The notes under the pieces were generated by a model. The model made no database searches and had not been told where the DNA came from. It worked only from the letters and a program-made list of their open reading frames with translations. A DNA stretch of 33,676 nt from JBKJZO01 sp046715235 (lineage in GTDB: Bacteria; Actinomycetota; Actinomycetes; BP-191), in NCBI GenBank assembly GCA_046715235.1, contig JBKJZO010000072.1, positions 1-33,676 on the forward strand, given 5' to 3'. Below, piece by piece: positions 21,040 to 28,633 of the stretch. A program made the translations under genes and the position numbers. Position 1 is the first letter of the stretch; each line of letters starts with the position of its first letter.

Positions 21040-21317
21040 TCACGGCGCAGCTGGTTGTTCGAGTTCGTCGCCGAGTAGCTGTTCGGCGACGGCCGCGTAG
21101 CGGCTTGCGGTGTGGTGGGACAGGTGGAACACCAGCGATAGGTGCAGCGGGTCCGGGCCTGCGGTCAGGGCTTCGTGGAGAATGCGGTCGGCTCGGACGC
21201 GGTCGACGCTGAACCCGTTCGGTAGTACGACGCCAACGCTCGGCAGTTGTGGTTGCAGTACAAGCGATCTCGCCGACTCCCCTCTGGCAGCGGCGTGTCG
21301 CAGTGCACGCAGCTCAT
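21040..21317 (-). pseudogene. Zinc-ribbon/helix protein of a mobile element, frameshifted
   Basis: The gene starts at an ATG overlapping the XRE gene's stop (ATGA at 21314-21317) with MSCVHCDTPLPEGSRRDRLY then CNHNC, a CxxC...CxxxC zinc ribbon. Shortly after, that frame becomes nonsense and stops at 21165. A second frame picks up at LPSVGVVLPNGFSVDRVRAD and continues RILHEALTAGPDPLHLSLVF, LSHHTASRYAAVAEQLLGDE to a stop at 21040. Intact relatives, as I recall them from actinobacterial integrative elements, have both parts in one frame with more sequence between, so a frameshifting deletion is likely. The helical C-terminus with TASRYA resembles a helix-turn-helix. The role in the element is unknown. 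Confidence 0.6.
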
Positions 21318-21637
21318 CGGGGTGGCAGTGACCTGCCCGTGCGTGCGCGCGGGGTGACGGCGCGGGCCTCGCCAACGGCCGCGGTTGCTTCGTCGGTCGC
21401 CGGCATCGGCGCGGCGACCGTGTCGGGTTCGGGGATCAGCAGTTCGTCGATGCCGCAGCCGAGGACGGCGCAGAGAACGTCGAGGTCGTGCAGCTTGATG
21501 GCGTTGGGGTTGCCGGTCCACAGGCCGGACATCTTGCCGGCGCTGATGACCAGGCCGCGGTCGGCGAGCAGCCGTTGCAGCTCGCTGGCCTTCCAGATGC
21601 CGCGGTTGGCGGCGGCAAGGCGAAGGTCCCACTTCAT
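21314..21637 (-). CDS. XRE-family (Cro/CI-type) DNA-binding protein
   Basis: A 107-aa helix-turn-helix protein. Residues 1-70 are an HTH_26/Cro-CI domain: MKWDLRLAAANRGIWKASEL then LLADRGLVISAGKMSGLWTG and LHDLDVLCAVLGCGIDELLI. The remainder is a low-complexity Ala/Thr/Arg tail. AAAGGAT lies 7-8 bases before the ATG, a good ribosome site. Its stop overlaps the start of the frameshifted zinc-ribbon gene, so the two formed a coupled pair. The pair is typical cargo of integrated elements, where it would control excision or copy number. The upstream side of this gene abuts the beheaded secreted protein at about 21650. Confidence 0.8.
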   Translation of the reverse strand: MKWDLRLAAANRGIWKASELQRLLADRGLVISAGKMSGLWTGNPNAIKLHDLDVLCAVLGCGIDELLIPEPDTVAAPMPATDEATAAVGEARAVTPRARTGRSLPPR

Positions 21638-21683
21638 CGGGCCAATCCTTTAGACGGGCGGCGGCGAGGGCGAGCTCGTCACG

Positions 21684-22436
21684 GTGTACGGCACGCATCT
21701 CGCACCCGTCGGCCCTGCGTCGGGTGGGTGCGCCGGGTGCTCGGACATCCCGCAGGTGCACTGGTGGGGCTCGCTGAACCCGCCGGATCCGGCAGTGCAG
21801 GTATGGGTCACGCAGCAAATGTCGGCCGACGTCGATGGTGACGGTCGCTCGGACGACGTGAGCTTCACGGCGTGGTCCGACGGTCGCAGCCGCCTGTCGG
21901 CGGAGACGGCGAAGGGTGTCGTGAACAGGGACTTCAGCGGCGGCGAGGTATCAGGGCTGGTGTCGTCGTACGACGTCGACGGCGACGGTGCCGCCGAGCT
22001 GTTCGTCGACCTCGGCGGCAACACGCTTTCGAACGCGGGGATCGTGCCGGCCGCCGACAGCGGATGGCAGTGGATCGCGACGCCATCGACCGACGGCCCC
22101 GACGGCCGCTACCTGGCCTACACGCCGCACAGCAATTGCTGCCCGCTGGCGACGCTCGGCGTCGTCTGCACGACGGTCGGCGGGAAGCGCGCGCTCGTGG
22201 TGAGCGAGTCGGAACTCGTGAACGACGCCGGCACCGGGCTGACCTTCGAGGACAAGCTGAACACCACGACATTCGACAAGTTCCGCCGGGCCTGGGCTAC
22301 GCGCACCTACGAGCTTCGCGGGACCGAACTCGTCCTGGTCGCGCACGACAACGGCATCGTCGGGCCCGGCGAATCGGCTCCCGGCCTGGGCAGCGCGAAC
22401 AAGCTCGACTGCGGAAAGCAGCTGGCTCGATGGTGA
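21684..22436 (+). CDS. N-terminally truncated FG-GAP/VCBS-like secreted protein
   Basis: About 250 aa from a GTG at 21684. It carries two calcium-loop-like repeats, DVDGDGRSDDVSFTAW and DVDGDGAAELFVDLGG, as in FG-GAP/VCBS proteins, and several Cys (GGCAGCSD, SNCCPLATLGVVC) suited to an extracellular protein. Yet there is no signal peptide: the frame meets a TAG at 21651 and has only 11 residues before the GTG. The head of the gene was therefore probably removed where the XRE/zinc-ribbon DNA joined. The C-terminus (LVAHDNGIVGPGESAPGLGS, ending CGKQLARW) seems natural. Possibly not expressed. It converges on the anti-sigma gene 35 bases away. Confidence 0.6.
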   Translation: MYGTHLAPVGPASGGCAGCSDIPQVHWWGSLNPPDPAVQVWVTQQMSADVDGDGRSDDVSFTAWSDGRSRLSAETAKGVVNRDFSGGEVSGLVSSYDVDGDGAAELFVDLGGNTLSNAGIVPAADSGWQWIATPSTDGPDGRYLAYTPHSNCCPLATLGVVCTTVGGKRALVVSESELVNDAGTGLTFEDKLNTTTFDKFRRAWATRTYELRGTELVLVAHDNGIVGPGESAPGLGSANKLDCGKQLARW

Positions 22437-22471
22437 TCTCGGCGACGGCACCGCTGTCGCGTCCGCCAGGT

Positions 22472-23635
22472 CTAGGGGAGCAGCCGGAAGTCGTCGGAAG
22501 CGACGCCCGTGCCGCAGGCGATGTCCGCACACGTCAGGACGTCTTCGACGCGCCCGTCGACGACCCGGCGCACGACCGTACGTCCGTCCGAAACGCCGCT
22601 CACAAGTGCGCTTCCTTCACCTGCACGCACGGCGAAGACCATGTTGAGGTCGAGCGACGTCCGCTCCCACACGTGCGACTCGGTCGACCGCAGGAGCTGC
22701 ACGTCGGGGCATGCGACGACGGCGTACAACGTCGTGGCGTCCCACGCGACCCGCTCCGGCGAACAACCGGCAGGTACGTCGTGCACCTCGCCGTCGGCGA
22801 GTGACGTGGCGGTGCGCGGATCGAGCACGAGCAACCGTCGGCCCGACGCGGCAAAGTCGCTCGTCCCGTCCGGTGCGCGCAGGTCTTCCACGGCGACGGC
22901 GAGGCGACCGTCGTCGGACAACGCGAGGCCACGCACGTCGGCGTATTTTTCCGCCGCCGTGTCGGCTTCAGTCGCAATATGGCGCACCGAACCGTCGGGC
23001 AGCAGCACCGAGATCGCGTGCATGGCCGGAGCCGGCGCGCACGCACTGAACCAGGCCACCAGGCCGCCGCCCGAGGCCGTCTGCTTTGGTCCGCCGACCA
23101 TGCCGGTGCCGGTGTCGATCGTGTGCAGCCGCTCAGTGCTGCCCTCGCGCACCCGGTGCAGCACGGACGTGTCGCACGTGTGCGCGGTCGTCCAGTAGAC
23201 GCCGCCAGCCGCTTCGAGAACGGGCTCGTGCAGGAACAGCGCGAAGGGGTCGCCATCCTCCCTGGGTGGGGCCGGCGCCCAGTAGCGCACGAGGGTCTGA
23301 TCCGCGTACGAGAACGCAGCGATCCCGCAGGCAGTGATGACGGTGTACGTCGCGACGCCGGCCACGGCGTTGGACGGTTGCGGGCAGTGTGCGGGCACCG
23401 GAGTGCCGTCGGCGTATGTCGCCAGGATCGCTCGATCTCGCTCCGGGTTCGGCAGCGTGGTGATGGCGACTCCCGTCGCCACCACGGTCAACGCCGCCGT
23501 GGCCGCCGTGGCCGACAGAGTCGCGATGCGCTGCAGCCGCCGGCGTCCGGCGATCGCGCGAACGTGCGCCGCGGGCGGCCCGTCGGTCGGCATCGTCTGC
23601 ACCGCGGCAAACAGGTCATCGAGGTTTCGCGTCAT
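22472..23635 (-). CDS. Membrane-anchored anti-sigma-like protein with extracellular repeat domain
   Basis: A 387-aa protein whose ATG overlaps the sigma gene's stop (ATGA at 23632-23635), the usual sign of a sigma/anti-sigma pair. Residues 1-33 (MTRNLDDLFAAVQTMPTDGP and an Arg-rich stretch) are cytosolic, followed by one membrane helix at about 38-60 (IATLSATAATAALTVVATGV). The remaining 320 residues lie outside and read like a beta-propeller: repeated strands such as GGGLVAWFSACAPA, VRGLALSDDGRLAVAVEDL and RLLVLDPRTAT, with many Cys. No HxxxCxxC zinc anti-sigma motif is present, so the sigma-binding part would be a non-zinc type. The external domain may sense an envelope or extracellular signal. 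Confidence 0.7.
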   Translation of the reverse strand: MTRNLDDLFAAVQTMPTDGPPAAHVRAIAGRRRLQRIATLSATAATAALTVVATGVAITTLPNPERDRAILATYADGTPVPAHCPQPSNAVAGVATYTVITACGIAAFSYADQTLVRYWAPAPPREDGDPFALFLHEPVLEAAGGVYWTTAHTCDTSVLHRVREGSTERLHTIDTGTGMVGGPKQTASGGGLVAWFSACAPAPAMHAISVLLPDGSVRHIATEADTAAEKYADVRGLALSDDGRLAVAVEDLRAPDGTSDFAASGRRLLVLDPRTATSLADGEVHDVPAGCSPERVAWDATTLYAVVACPDVQLLRSTESHVWERTSLDLNMVFAVRAGEGSALVSGVSDGRTVVRRVVDGRVEDVLTCADIACGTGVASDDFRLLP

Positions 23636-24153
23636 GACCGATCCCTTCCGGTGGCGCCTGCGGGCTGGTCGTCCGTGCCGATGACGGCGGCAAGCGCCGC
23701 GCGGCCACGCGACAGCCAGCCCTTGACCGAGCCGACCGGGGCGCCGAGCTCAGTCGCGACCTGCTCGACCGACAGGTCCGCGAGGTAGTGCAGGACGACG
23801 GCGTGCCTTTGCTTCACCGGCAGCGTCCGGAGCGCTTCGACCAGGAGGACGACATCGGACGACGGCGAGGGCGCGTCGTGCGGCGTCCCGTGGCGGCGGT
23901 ACGCCGCGGCCCGCGCGACGCCGCGCCGCCAGTGGCTGATCGCGAGACGGTGGGCAACTGTGCGGACCCACCCCGCGGGCGATTCGTATGTCTGCAGCGA
24001 CGCCCACCGGTTCCACGCGCGCGCGTACGCCTCCTGCATGATGTCGCGGGCCTCCTCCAGGTCGCCCGTGAGGGCGTAGACCTGGCGGATGACGACGGGC
24101 GACGTCGCGGCGTAGAAGTCGTCGAAGTCGGCGCTATCAGCCGCCATCGCCAT
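23632..24153 (-). CDS. ECF RNA polymerase sigma factor (SigE-like subgroup)
   Basis: A 173-aa extracytoplasmic-function sigma factor. I start at the ATG at 24151-24153 (MAMAADSADFDDFYAATSPV), which has GAGGAG 8 bases upstream; an ATG at 24171 is in frame but lacks a ribosome site. Region 2 is VIRQVYALTGDLEEARDIMQ through AYARAWNRW and SPAGWVRTVAHRLAISHWRR. Region 4 is ALRTLPVKQRHAVVLHYLAD, then SVEQVATELGAPVGSVKGWL with its promoter -35 helix-turn-helix. No long C-terminal extension is present. It is translationally coupled to the membrane protein downstream, which should hold it inactive until a signal arrives. Its target promoters cannot be read from this window. Confidence 0.88.
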   Translation of the reverse strand: MAMAADSADFDDFYAATSPVVIRQVYALTGDLEEARDIMQEAYARAWNRWASLQTYESPAGWVRTVAHRLAISHWRRGVARAAAYRRHGTPHDAPSPSSDVVLLVEALRTLPVKQRHAVVLHYLADLSVEQVATELGAPVGSVKGWLSRGRAALAAVIGTDDQPAGATGRDRS

Positions 24154-24221
24154 CGCTTCGCTCCTCGTCATCACACTGACAGACACGCGGGGCCACTGTC
24201 TCCGGTTACGCGTCGACCGAT

Positions 24222-25196
24222 CTAGTCGCGGCGGGACAGTGTCGCCAGCAGGACCGCGGCGAAGGTGAGTGCGACACCGAGCCATGTCGCGACGCCGGGC
24301 GCGCTGCCGGCGCCAGGTGCCACGAGGTCGACGACGACAGCACCGGCGAGCTGACCGGCGACGCTGGCGAGGCCAAGGACCAAGACTCCTGTACGACGAA
24401 CGACGGCGGCCGAGACCGCGATGAGCGTCATCCCGATGAAACCGGCGCCGTAGAACCACGGTTCGCTCGGCAGGGCGCCATCGGGGAAGCCGCGGAGGGC
24501 GACACTGACGCCGAAAGCGACGGCCAGCGCGGTCGCGGCCATCGTGAAGTTGACCAGTGTCGCGGCCCACGCCGACTGCGCGACCTGCCGCACGCGGCCG
24601 TTGACCGCGAGCTGCCACGACAGCGCGATGCCGGTGACGAGCGGCAGCAGGACGAGAAGGGAGAAGCCGCCGGATGCCGGCGTCCCCCGACCGGCGATCG
24701 CCACCGCAACGACGGCGAGCGCTGCGCCGGCGATGCGCGGCGCCGTCACGGCGTGCTTGCCGCTCGGGCTGAGGCCGAGACCGTCGACCAGGATGCTGCC
24801 CGCCGTCGAGCCGGCCACGACCGCCACGGTGAAGACGGCGACACCGATCGTCGGCACCGCCAGGCCCTGGCTCGCGATGAACAGGCCACCGCAGACCCCG
24901 CCGAGGCACTGCCACCACCGCAGCTCGCCGCCGCGCAGCCCGACGCGGAGCCGGCCGAGAGCGGCGCGGCCGGCAGGATGCGCCGGCACGGCGATGGCAA
25001 GGACGGCCAGCGCGATGCCGGTCGTGAGCAGCCCGCCGGCGATGCCGTTGCCGATCCGGACACCGAGGCCCGCGTTGAGCCGCGCCTGCACGGCAGCGCC
25101 CAGGTTCGCGACAACAGCGGCCGCGACGGCGAGCGCGAAGGACGAGTCAATCCGCGACGGGCGGGCCGCCGGCTCCACCAGCGCGCGTGCCGTCAC
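24222..25196 (-). CDS. DMT-superfamily (YdcZ/EamA-like) permease
   Basis: A 324-aa integral membrane protein with about ten hydrophobic helices in two halves. Segments such as GGELRWWQCLGGVCGGLFIA with GVAVFTVAVVAGSTAGSILV, and ATLVNFTMAATALAVAFGVS later on, match the DUF606/YdcZ branch of the drug/metabolite transporters. Substrate unknown. The start is the GTG at 25196; TAGAGT, a fair -10 box, ends 7 bases before it, so a leaderless transcript is plausible. The gene lies between the sigma factor and the ino1 terminator on the same strand but with its own promoter. Confidence 0.82.
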   Translation of the reverse strand: MTARALVEPAARPSRIDSSFALAVAAAVVANLGAAVQARLNAGLGVRIGNGIAGGLLTTGIALAVLAIAVPAHPAGRAALGRLRVGLRGGELRWWQCLGGVCGGLFIASQGLAVPTIGVAVFTVAVVAGSTAGSILVDGLGLSPSGKHAVTAPRIAGAALAVVAVAIAGRGTPASGGFSLLVLLPLVTGIALSWQLAVNGRVRQVAQSAWAATLVNFTMAATALAVAFGVSVALRGFPDGALPSEPWFYGAGFIGMTLIAVSAAVVRRTGVLVLGLASVAGQLAGAVVVDLVAPGAGSAPGVATWLGVALTFAAVLLATLSRRD

Positions 25197-25240
25197 CGCG
25201 GCGACTCTAGACGCCCGGCGCGGTCAGCTGATAGAGCGAC

Positions 25241-25277
25241 GAAGGGCGCCGATCCCGAGGGGGAAACGGCGCCCTTC
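25241..25277 (-). terminator. Intrinsic terminator of the ino1 remnant
   Basis: GAAGGGCGCCG (25241-25251) and CGGCGCCCTTC (25267-25277) are perfect 11-base arms around a 15-base loop, 20 bases past the ino1 stop. There is no T-tract, as is common in actinobacteria. It separates ino1 from the DMT permease. Confidence 0.75.
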
Positions 25278-25296
25278 ACGTCGTACAAGAAATGAA

Positions 25297-26115
25297 CTAG
25301 CCCGCGATGAAGGCCTCGACGGAATCGCGGGCCTCGTCGTCGCTGTATTGCTCCGGCGGGGACTTCATGAAGTACGACGACGCCGACAGAATCGGGCCGC
25401 CGATGCCGCGGTCCATGGCGATCTTCGCGCACCGCAGCGCGTCGATGACGACACCCGCCGAGTTGGGCGAGTCCCACACCTCGAGCTTGTATTCGAGCGA
25501 CAGCGGGACGTCGCCGAACGCGCGACCCTCGAGGCGGACGAAGGCCCACTTGCGGTCGTCGAGCCACGCGACGTAGTCGGACGGGCCGATGTGCACGTTG
25601 CGCTTGTCGAGACCGTTGACCAGCTGCGAGGTGACCGACTGCGTCTTGGAGATCTTCTTCGACTCGAGGCGGTCGCGCTCGAGCGTGTTCATGAAGTCCA
25701 TGTTGCCGCCGACGTTGAGCTGGTAGGTCCGGTCGACGGTGACGCCGCGGTCCTCGAACAGCTTCGCGAGCACGCGGTGCGTGATGGTCGCGCCGACCTG
25801 GCTCTTGATGTCGTCGCCGACGATCGGCACACCGGCCGCCGCGAACTTGTCGGCCCACGCCTTGGTGCCGGCGATGAAGACGGGCAGGCAGTTGACGAAA
25901 CCGACCTTCGCGTCGATGGCGCACTGCGCGTAGAAGCGGGCAGCGTCCTCGGAGCCGACGGGCAGGTAGCAGACGAGGACGTCGGCGCGCGCTTCCTTCA
26001 ATGCCGCAACGACATCGACGGGCTTGGCGTCGGACTCGACGATCGTCTCCATGTAGTACTTGCCGAGACCGTCGAGCGTCGGGCCACGAAGCACGGTGAC
26101 GTCGAGCGGCGGCAC
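25297..26115 (-). pseudogene. ino1: 5'-truncated myo-inositol-1-phosphate synthase
   Basis: The gene for the NAD-dependent conversion of glucose 6-phosphate to inositol 1-phosphate, which supplies phosphatidylinositol and mycothiol in actinobacteria. The surviving 272 residues are highly typical: VCYLPVGSEDAARFYAQCAI, GDDIKSQVGATITHRVLAKL, YQLNVGGNMDFMNTLERDRL, HIGPSDYVAWLDDRKWAFVR and GGPILSASSYFMKSPPEQYS. Family members are about 360 aa; roughly the first 85-90 residues, including the dinucleotide-binding GxGN segment, are gone. Homology begins at SDVPPLDVTVLRGPTLDGLG. Immediately before it lies repeat R4, which also supplies an in-frame TAG at 26134-26136. The GTG at 26115 is only an internal codon. 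The product cannot be functional alone, so an intact copy is expected elsewhere. Confidence 0.85.
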
Positions 26116-26119
26116 GTCG

Positions 26120-26139
26120 GATTCGCTCCGCTGCTAAGG
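26120..26139 (-). repeat. Repeat copy R4 (outer pair, minus orientation), at the ino1 breakpoint
   Basis: Minus-strand CCTTAGCAGCGGAGCGAATC, identical over 20 bases to R1 at 17418-17437. It ends exactly where ino1 homology begins, and here the TGGTCC tail of the other copies is replaced by ino1 sequence. Confidence 0.85.
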
Positions 26140-26160
26140 GGACCCCTAGTCGCCCCGACC

Positions 26161-27075
26161 TCAGCTGGACTCTGAGATCGCTTTGCCGATGATCGCGGTC
26201 TCATCGTCGAGCGACGACGGCTGGTGGAACTTGTCGAGATCCAGTTCGTCGATGTCCGAAATCGCTACCTGGATGGCTTCCGGCGTGTTCACGGGGAGTA
26301 CGACGCCTTGCGTCTCTGCCACGAAGACGCGGGCGATGCGGCCGCCGGCAACCGAGTAGACGTTGCCGGTGACCGCGCAGTCCTCATGCGCGAGGTACGC
26401 GACGAGCGGGGTCACGGACTCGGGCGACACCTTGGACGCGAGCTGCTCGCCCAGGATGTCCTCGGTCATTCTGGTGGCGGCGATCGGCGCGATGGCGTTG
26501 ACCTTGATGCCCTTGTTGGCGCCCTCGATCGCGAGGACACGCGTCAACCCGGCCAGGCCCGCCTTCGCTGCGCCGTAGTTGGCCTGACCGAAGTTGCCGA
26601 ACAACCCCGAAGCCGAGGTGGTGTTGATGATCCGTCCGTAGCCCTGTTCGCGCATCAGGGTGAACGCGGGCTGACTGATGTAGAAGGCGCCCTTGAGGTG
26701 TACATCGATCACCGGGTCGATCATCGAGGCATCCATCTTGTGGAATGCCTTGTCCCGCAGGATGCCCGCGTTGTTAATCACGATGTCGATCCGGCCGAAC
26801 GCGTCGAGCGCGGCCTGGACGATCGCCTGCCCGCCTTCCGCGGTAGCCACGCTGTCGTGGTTGGGCGCAGCCACACCACCGGCGGCAGTGATCTCGTCGA
26901 CGACGAGCTGTGCCGCGGACGTCGACGCGCCGCTGCCGTCGACGGCACCGCCAAGGTCGTTCACCAGGACTTTGGCTCCGCGACGAGCGAGTTCGAGCGC
27001 GTGGGAGCGCCCGAGGCCACCACCGGCTCCGGTGATGATGGCTACCCGTCCGTCAAAGCGCAGATCCGCGGTCAT
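26161..27075 (-). CDS. SDR 3-hydroxyacyl-CoA dehydrogenase (MFE/17beta-HSD4 type)
   Basis: A 304-aa short-chain dehydrogenase like the dehydrogenase domain of peroxisomal multifunctional enzyme type 2, which oxidises (R)-3-hydroxyacyl-CoA. Start at the ATG at 27073-27075 with AAGGAGA 7 bases upstream; the longer frame has no support. The nucleotide motif is TGAGGGLGRSHALELARRGA, followed by VNDLGGAVDGSG (the long insertion after strand 2 is characteristic), NNAGILRD, then S154 and Y167-GAA-K171. The C-terminal 60 residues (VAGGRIARVFVAETQGVVLP) are also of this subfamily. It is divergent from the TIGR03086 gene. Near the polyester locus it may interconvert 3-keto- and 3-hydroxyacyl-CoA, but a beta-oxidation or steroid side-chain role is equally possible. 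Confidence 0.88.
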   Translation of the reverse strand: MTADLRFDGRVAIITGAGGGLGRSHALELARRGAKVLVNDLGGAVDGSGASTSAAQLVVDEITAAGGVAAPNHDSVATAEGGQAIVQAALDAFGRIDIVINNAGILRDKAFHKMDASMIDPVIDVHLKGAFYISQPAFTLMREQGYGRIINTTSASGLFGNFGQANYGAAKAGLAGLTRVLAIEGANKGIKVNAIAPIAATRMTEDILGEQLASKVSPESVTPLVAYLAHEDCAVTGNVYSVAGGRIARVFVAETQGVVLPVNTPEAIQVAISDIDELDLDKFHQPSSLDDETAIIGKAISESS

Positions 27076-27301
27076 GTCTTTCTCCTTCGAGGGTCGGCGG
27101 TCGCAGCAGCTTCTGGCCCGTACTGGGAGCAGATTCGATGCTCCTGCCGGCGGGTCATGGAGTCTTCCAGGTGTGTGCGCCACGTGAAAACACGGCGTGA
27201 CGACCGCTGCAGATTCCTGTCGCGCAGGCAAACCACTCAGCGCGCTGCCGCGAATACAGGCCATCGGTCAGGACACACATCACCTTGAAGGAGAGTCCCA
27301 C

Positions 27302-27862
27302 ATGGATCCGATCACGCGGCTGGAGGCGGGTGTCGACCAAGCACGACCAATCATCGCGGCGATTGCGAAGGAGGACTTCGAGCTGCCCACACCGTGTCCG
27401 GAATGGAACGTGCGGCAACTGATCAACCACATGATCGGAGCGCTCGTGATGTTCCGGGACGTAGCAGTTGACGGCGAAGCGGATCCCTCGCTGTTCGAGC
27501 GAGACCTGGTCGGTGATAACCCGGCCGACTCGTTCGACAGCGCCAGCCGAAGCGCGATAGCCGCCTGGCGCGAGGAGGGCAAGCTCGACGGCGCCGCCAA
27601 ACTGCCGTTCGGCGAGTTCCCCGCTTCATTCGCGCTCCAGCTACCCGCGATGGACATGGTGGTGCATGGCTGGGATCTCGCACGGGCGACCGGCCAGCAG
27701 CTCGCCTGGGATCCGGACCTCGTCGCCGACACCTTGACGTTCTGTGAGGCAACCTTCACCACTCCCGAGTTCCGCGGCAAGGACTTCGCGCCGCCGGTCG
27801 CGGTGCCGGACGACGCGGACGACATCACGCGCTTGGTCGCCTTCCTCGGCCGCAACCCCTGA
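27302..27862 (+). CDS. TIGR03086-family DinB-like metal-binding protein
   Basis: A 186-aa four-helix protein of the DinB/maleylpyruvate-isomerase superfamily (TIGR03086). Start at the ATG at 27302 with AAGGAGAG upstream; the frame to 27197 adds nothing. The signatures are LPTPCPEWNVRQLINHMIGA with H43, and LPAMDMVVHGWDLARATGQQ with D118 and H122, the likely metal ligands. Relatives in mycothiol-producing bacteria include mycothiol-dependent transferases and isomerases, but TIGR03086 members mostly have no known reaction. It converges on phaZ with six bases between stops and is divergent from the SDR gene. Confidence 0.85.
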   Translation: MDPITRLEAGVDQARPIIAAIAKEDFELPTPCPEWNVRQLINHMIGALVMFRDVAVDGEADPSLFERDLVGDNPADSFDSASRSAIAAWREEGKLDGAAKLPFGEFPASFALQLPAMDMVVHGWDLARATGQQLAWDPDLVADTLTFCEATFTTPEFRGKDFAPPVAVPDDADDITRLVAFLGRNP

Positions 27863-27868
27863 CCCACG

Positions 27869-28633
27869 TCACGGCTGGTCTGGCAGGACGTCGAGCAGGC
27901 GTCCTGCCAGACCCGACAGGAAGTCATCGACGTGGCGCGCCAGCGCGGTCGCGGGCTCCGGTCGCTGCAAGTCGTGACCGGCAGGCAGCAGGACAAGCGT
28001 GGCGTCGGGGATACGCCCGGCCAGCACACGGCTGTTGGCGGGAGGCACGAACCTGTCACGGGTCCCGCAGACGACGAGTGTCGGCGCTTTGATCGCGCCG
28101 AGGAACGGGATGCTCGACCAGCTTGAGAAGGCGATCGAGTGCCACCACAGCGCTCTCGGGTCGACGTACGACGACGCAGTGCCTGTTACGGGCCCGCCGA
28201 GCGTTCGCAGGGCCGCCAGCCCAGGGCCCGGCGTTGCGCCGAGGCCGCACGAGGTGGCGGCGAGGATCAACCGGCGCACTCGTTGCGGGGCGTTGCCGGC
28301 CAGATGCTGGGCGACCGCACCGCCATGGGAGAAACCGAGCACGTCGGCGTCCTGCAGGCCGGCGGCGTCGAGCACCTCCACGGCGAGTCCGGCGAGTGCC
28401 GGGATCGACAGGGGCAGCAACGAGGTCGGGCTGCCGCCCACGCCGGGTATGTCGAAGCTGACGACAGTCCGGCCGGAAAGCGCAGCAACGAACGGCTCCC
28501 AGCTCTGGAGCGGGCGAGTTGCGCCGTTGATCAGAAGCAGGGGATCTCCCGTGCCCTGCACCCGCATGGCGATGTGGAGCCCGGAAACACTCAGGGATTG
28601 GGAGTGGACGCCGTTCGATCGGTGCTGGTTCAC
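27869..28633 (-). CDS. phaZ: PhaZ-like intracellular polyhydroxyalkanoate depolymerase (alpha/beta hydrolase)
   Basis: A 254-aa alpha/beta-hydrolase whose GTG at 28631-28633 overlaps the phaC stop (GTGA). The sequence resembles the medium-chain PHA depolymerase family: PLLLINGATRPLQSWEPFVA, FDIPGVGGSPTSLLPLSIPA, and the nucleophile elbow LGFSHGGAVAQHLA (S102). The other triad members are D193 (VVCGTRDRFVPP) and H220 (LPAGHDLQ). It should release 3-hydroxyacids from stored polyester in the cytosol. The stretch between residues 130 and 180 is some 30-40 residues shorter than in typical PhaZ, so part of the lid is absent, though the frame is intact. Co-transcribed with phaC. A general esterase is the alternative. 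Confidence 0.75.
   Translation of the reverse strand: MNQHRSNGVHSQSLSVSGLHIAMRVQGTGDPLLLINGATRPLQSWEPFVAALSGRTVVSFDIPGVGGSPTSLLPLSIPALAGLAVEVLDAAGLQDADVLGFSHGGAVAQHLAGNAPQRVRRLILAATSCGLGATPGPGLAALRTLGGPVTGTASSYVDPRALWWHSIAFSSWSSIPFLGAIKAPTLVVCGTRDRFVPPANSRVLAGRIPDATLVLLPAGHDLQRPEPATALARHVDDFLSGLAGRLLDVLPDQP
27877..27913. terminator. Hairpin inside the 3' end of phaZ, probable bidirectional terminator
   Basis: GGTCTGGCAGGACG (27877-27890) and CGTCCTGCCAGACC (27900-27913) are perfect 14-base arms around a 9-base loop. The hairpin encodes the last dozen residues of phaZ (GRLLDVLPDQP) and lies 14 bases after the stop of the convergent TIGR03086 gene, so it could end both transcripts. Confidence 0.7.

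Noticed and set aside
24169..24171. Upstream ATG as the sigma factor start
   Set aside because: It has no ribosome site; the ATG 18 bases downstream has GAGGAG at proper spacing.
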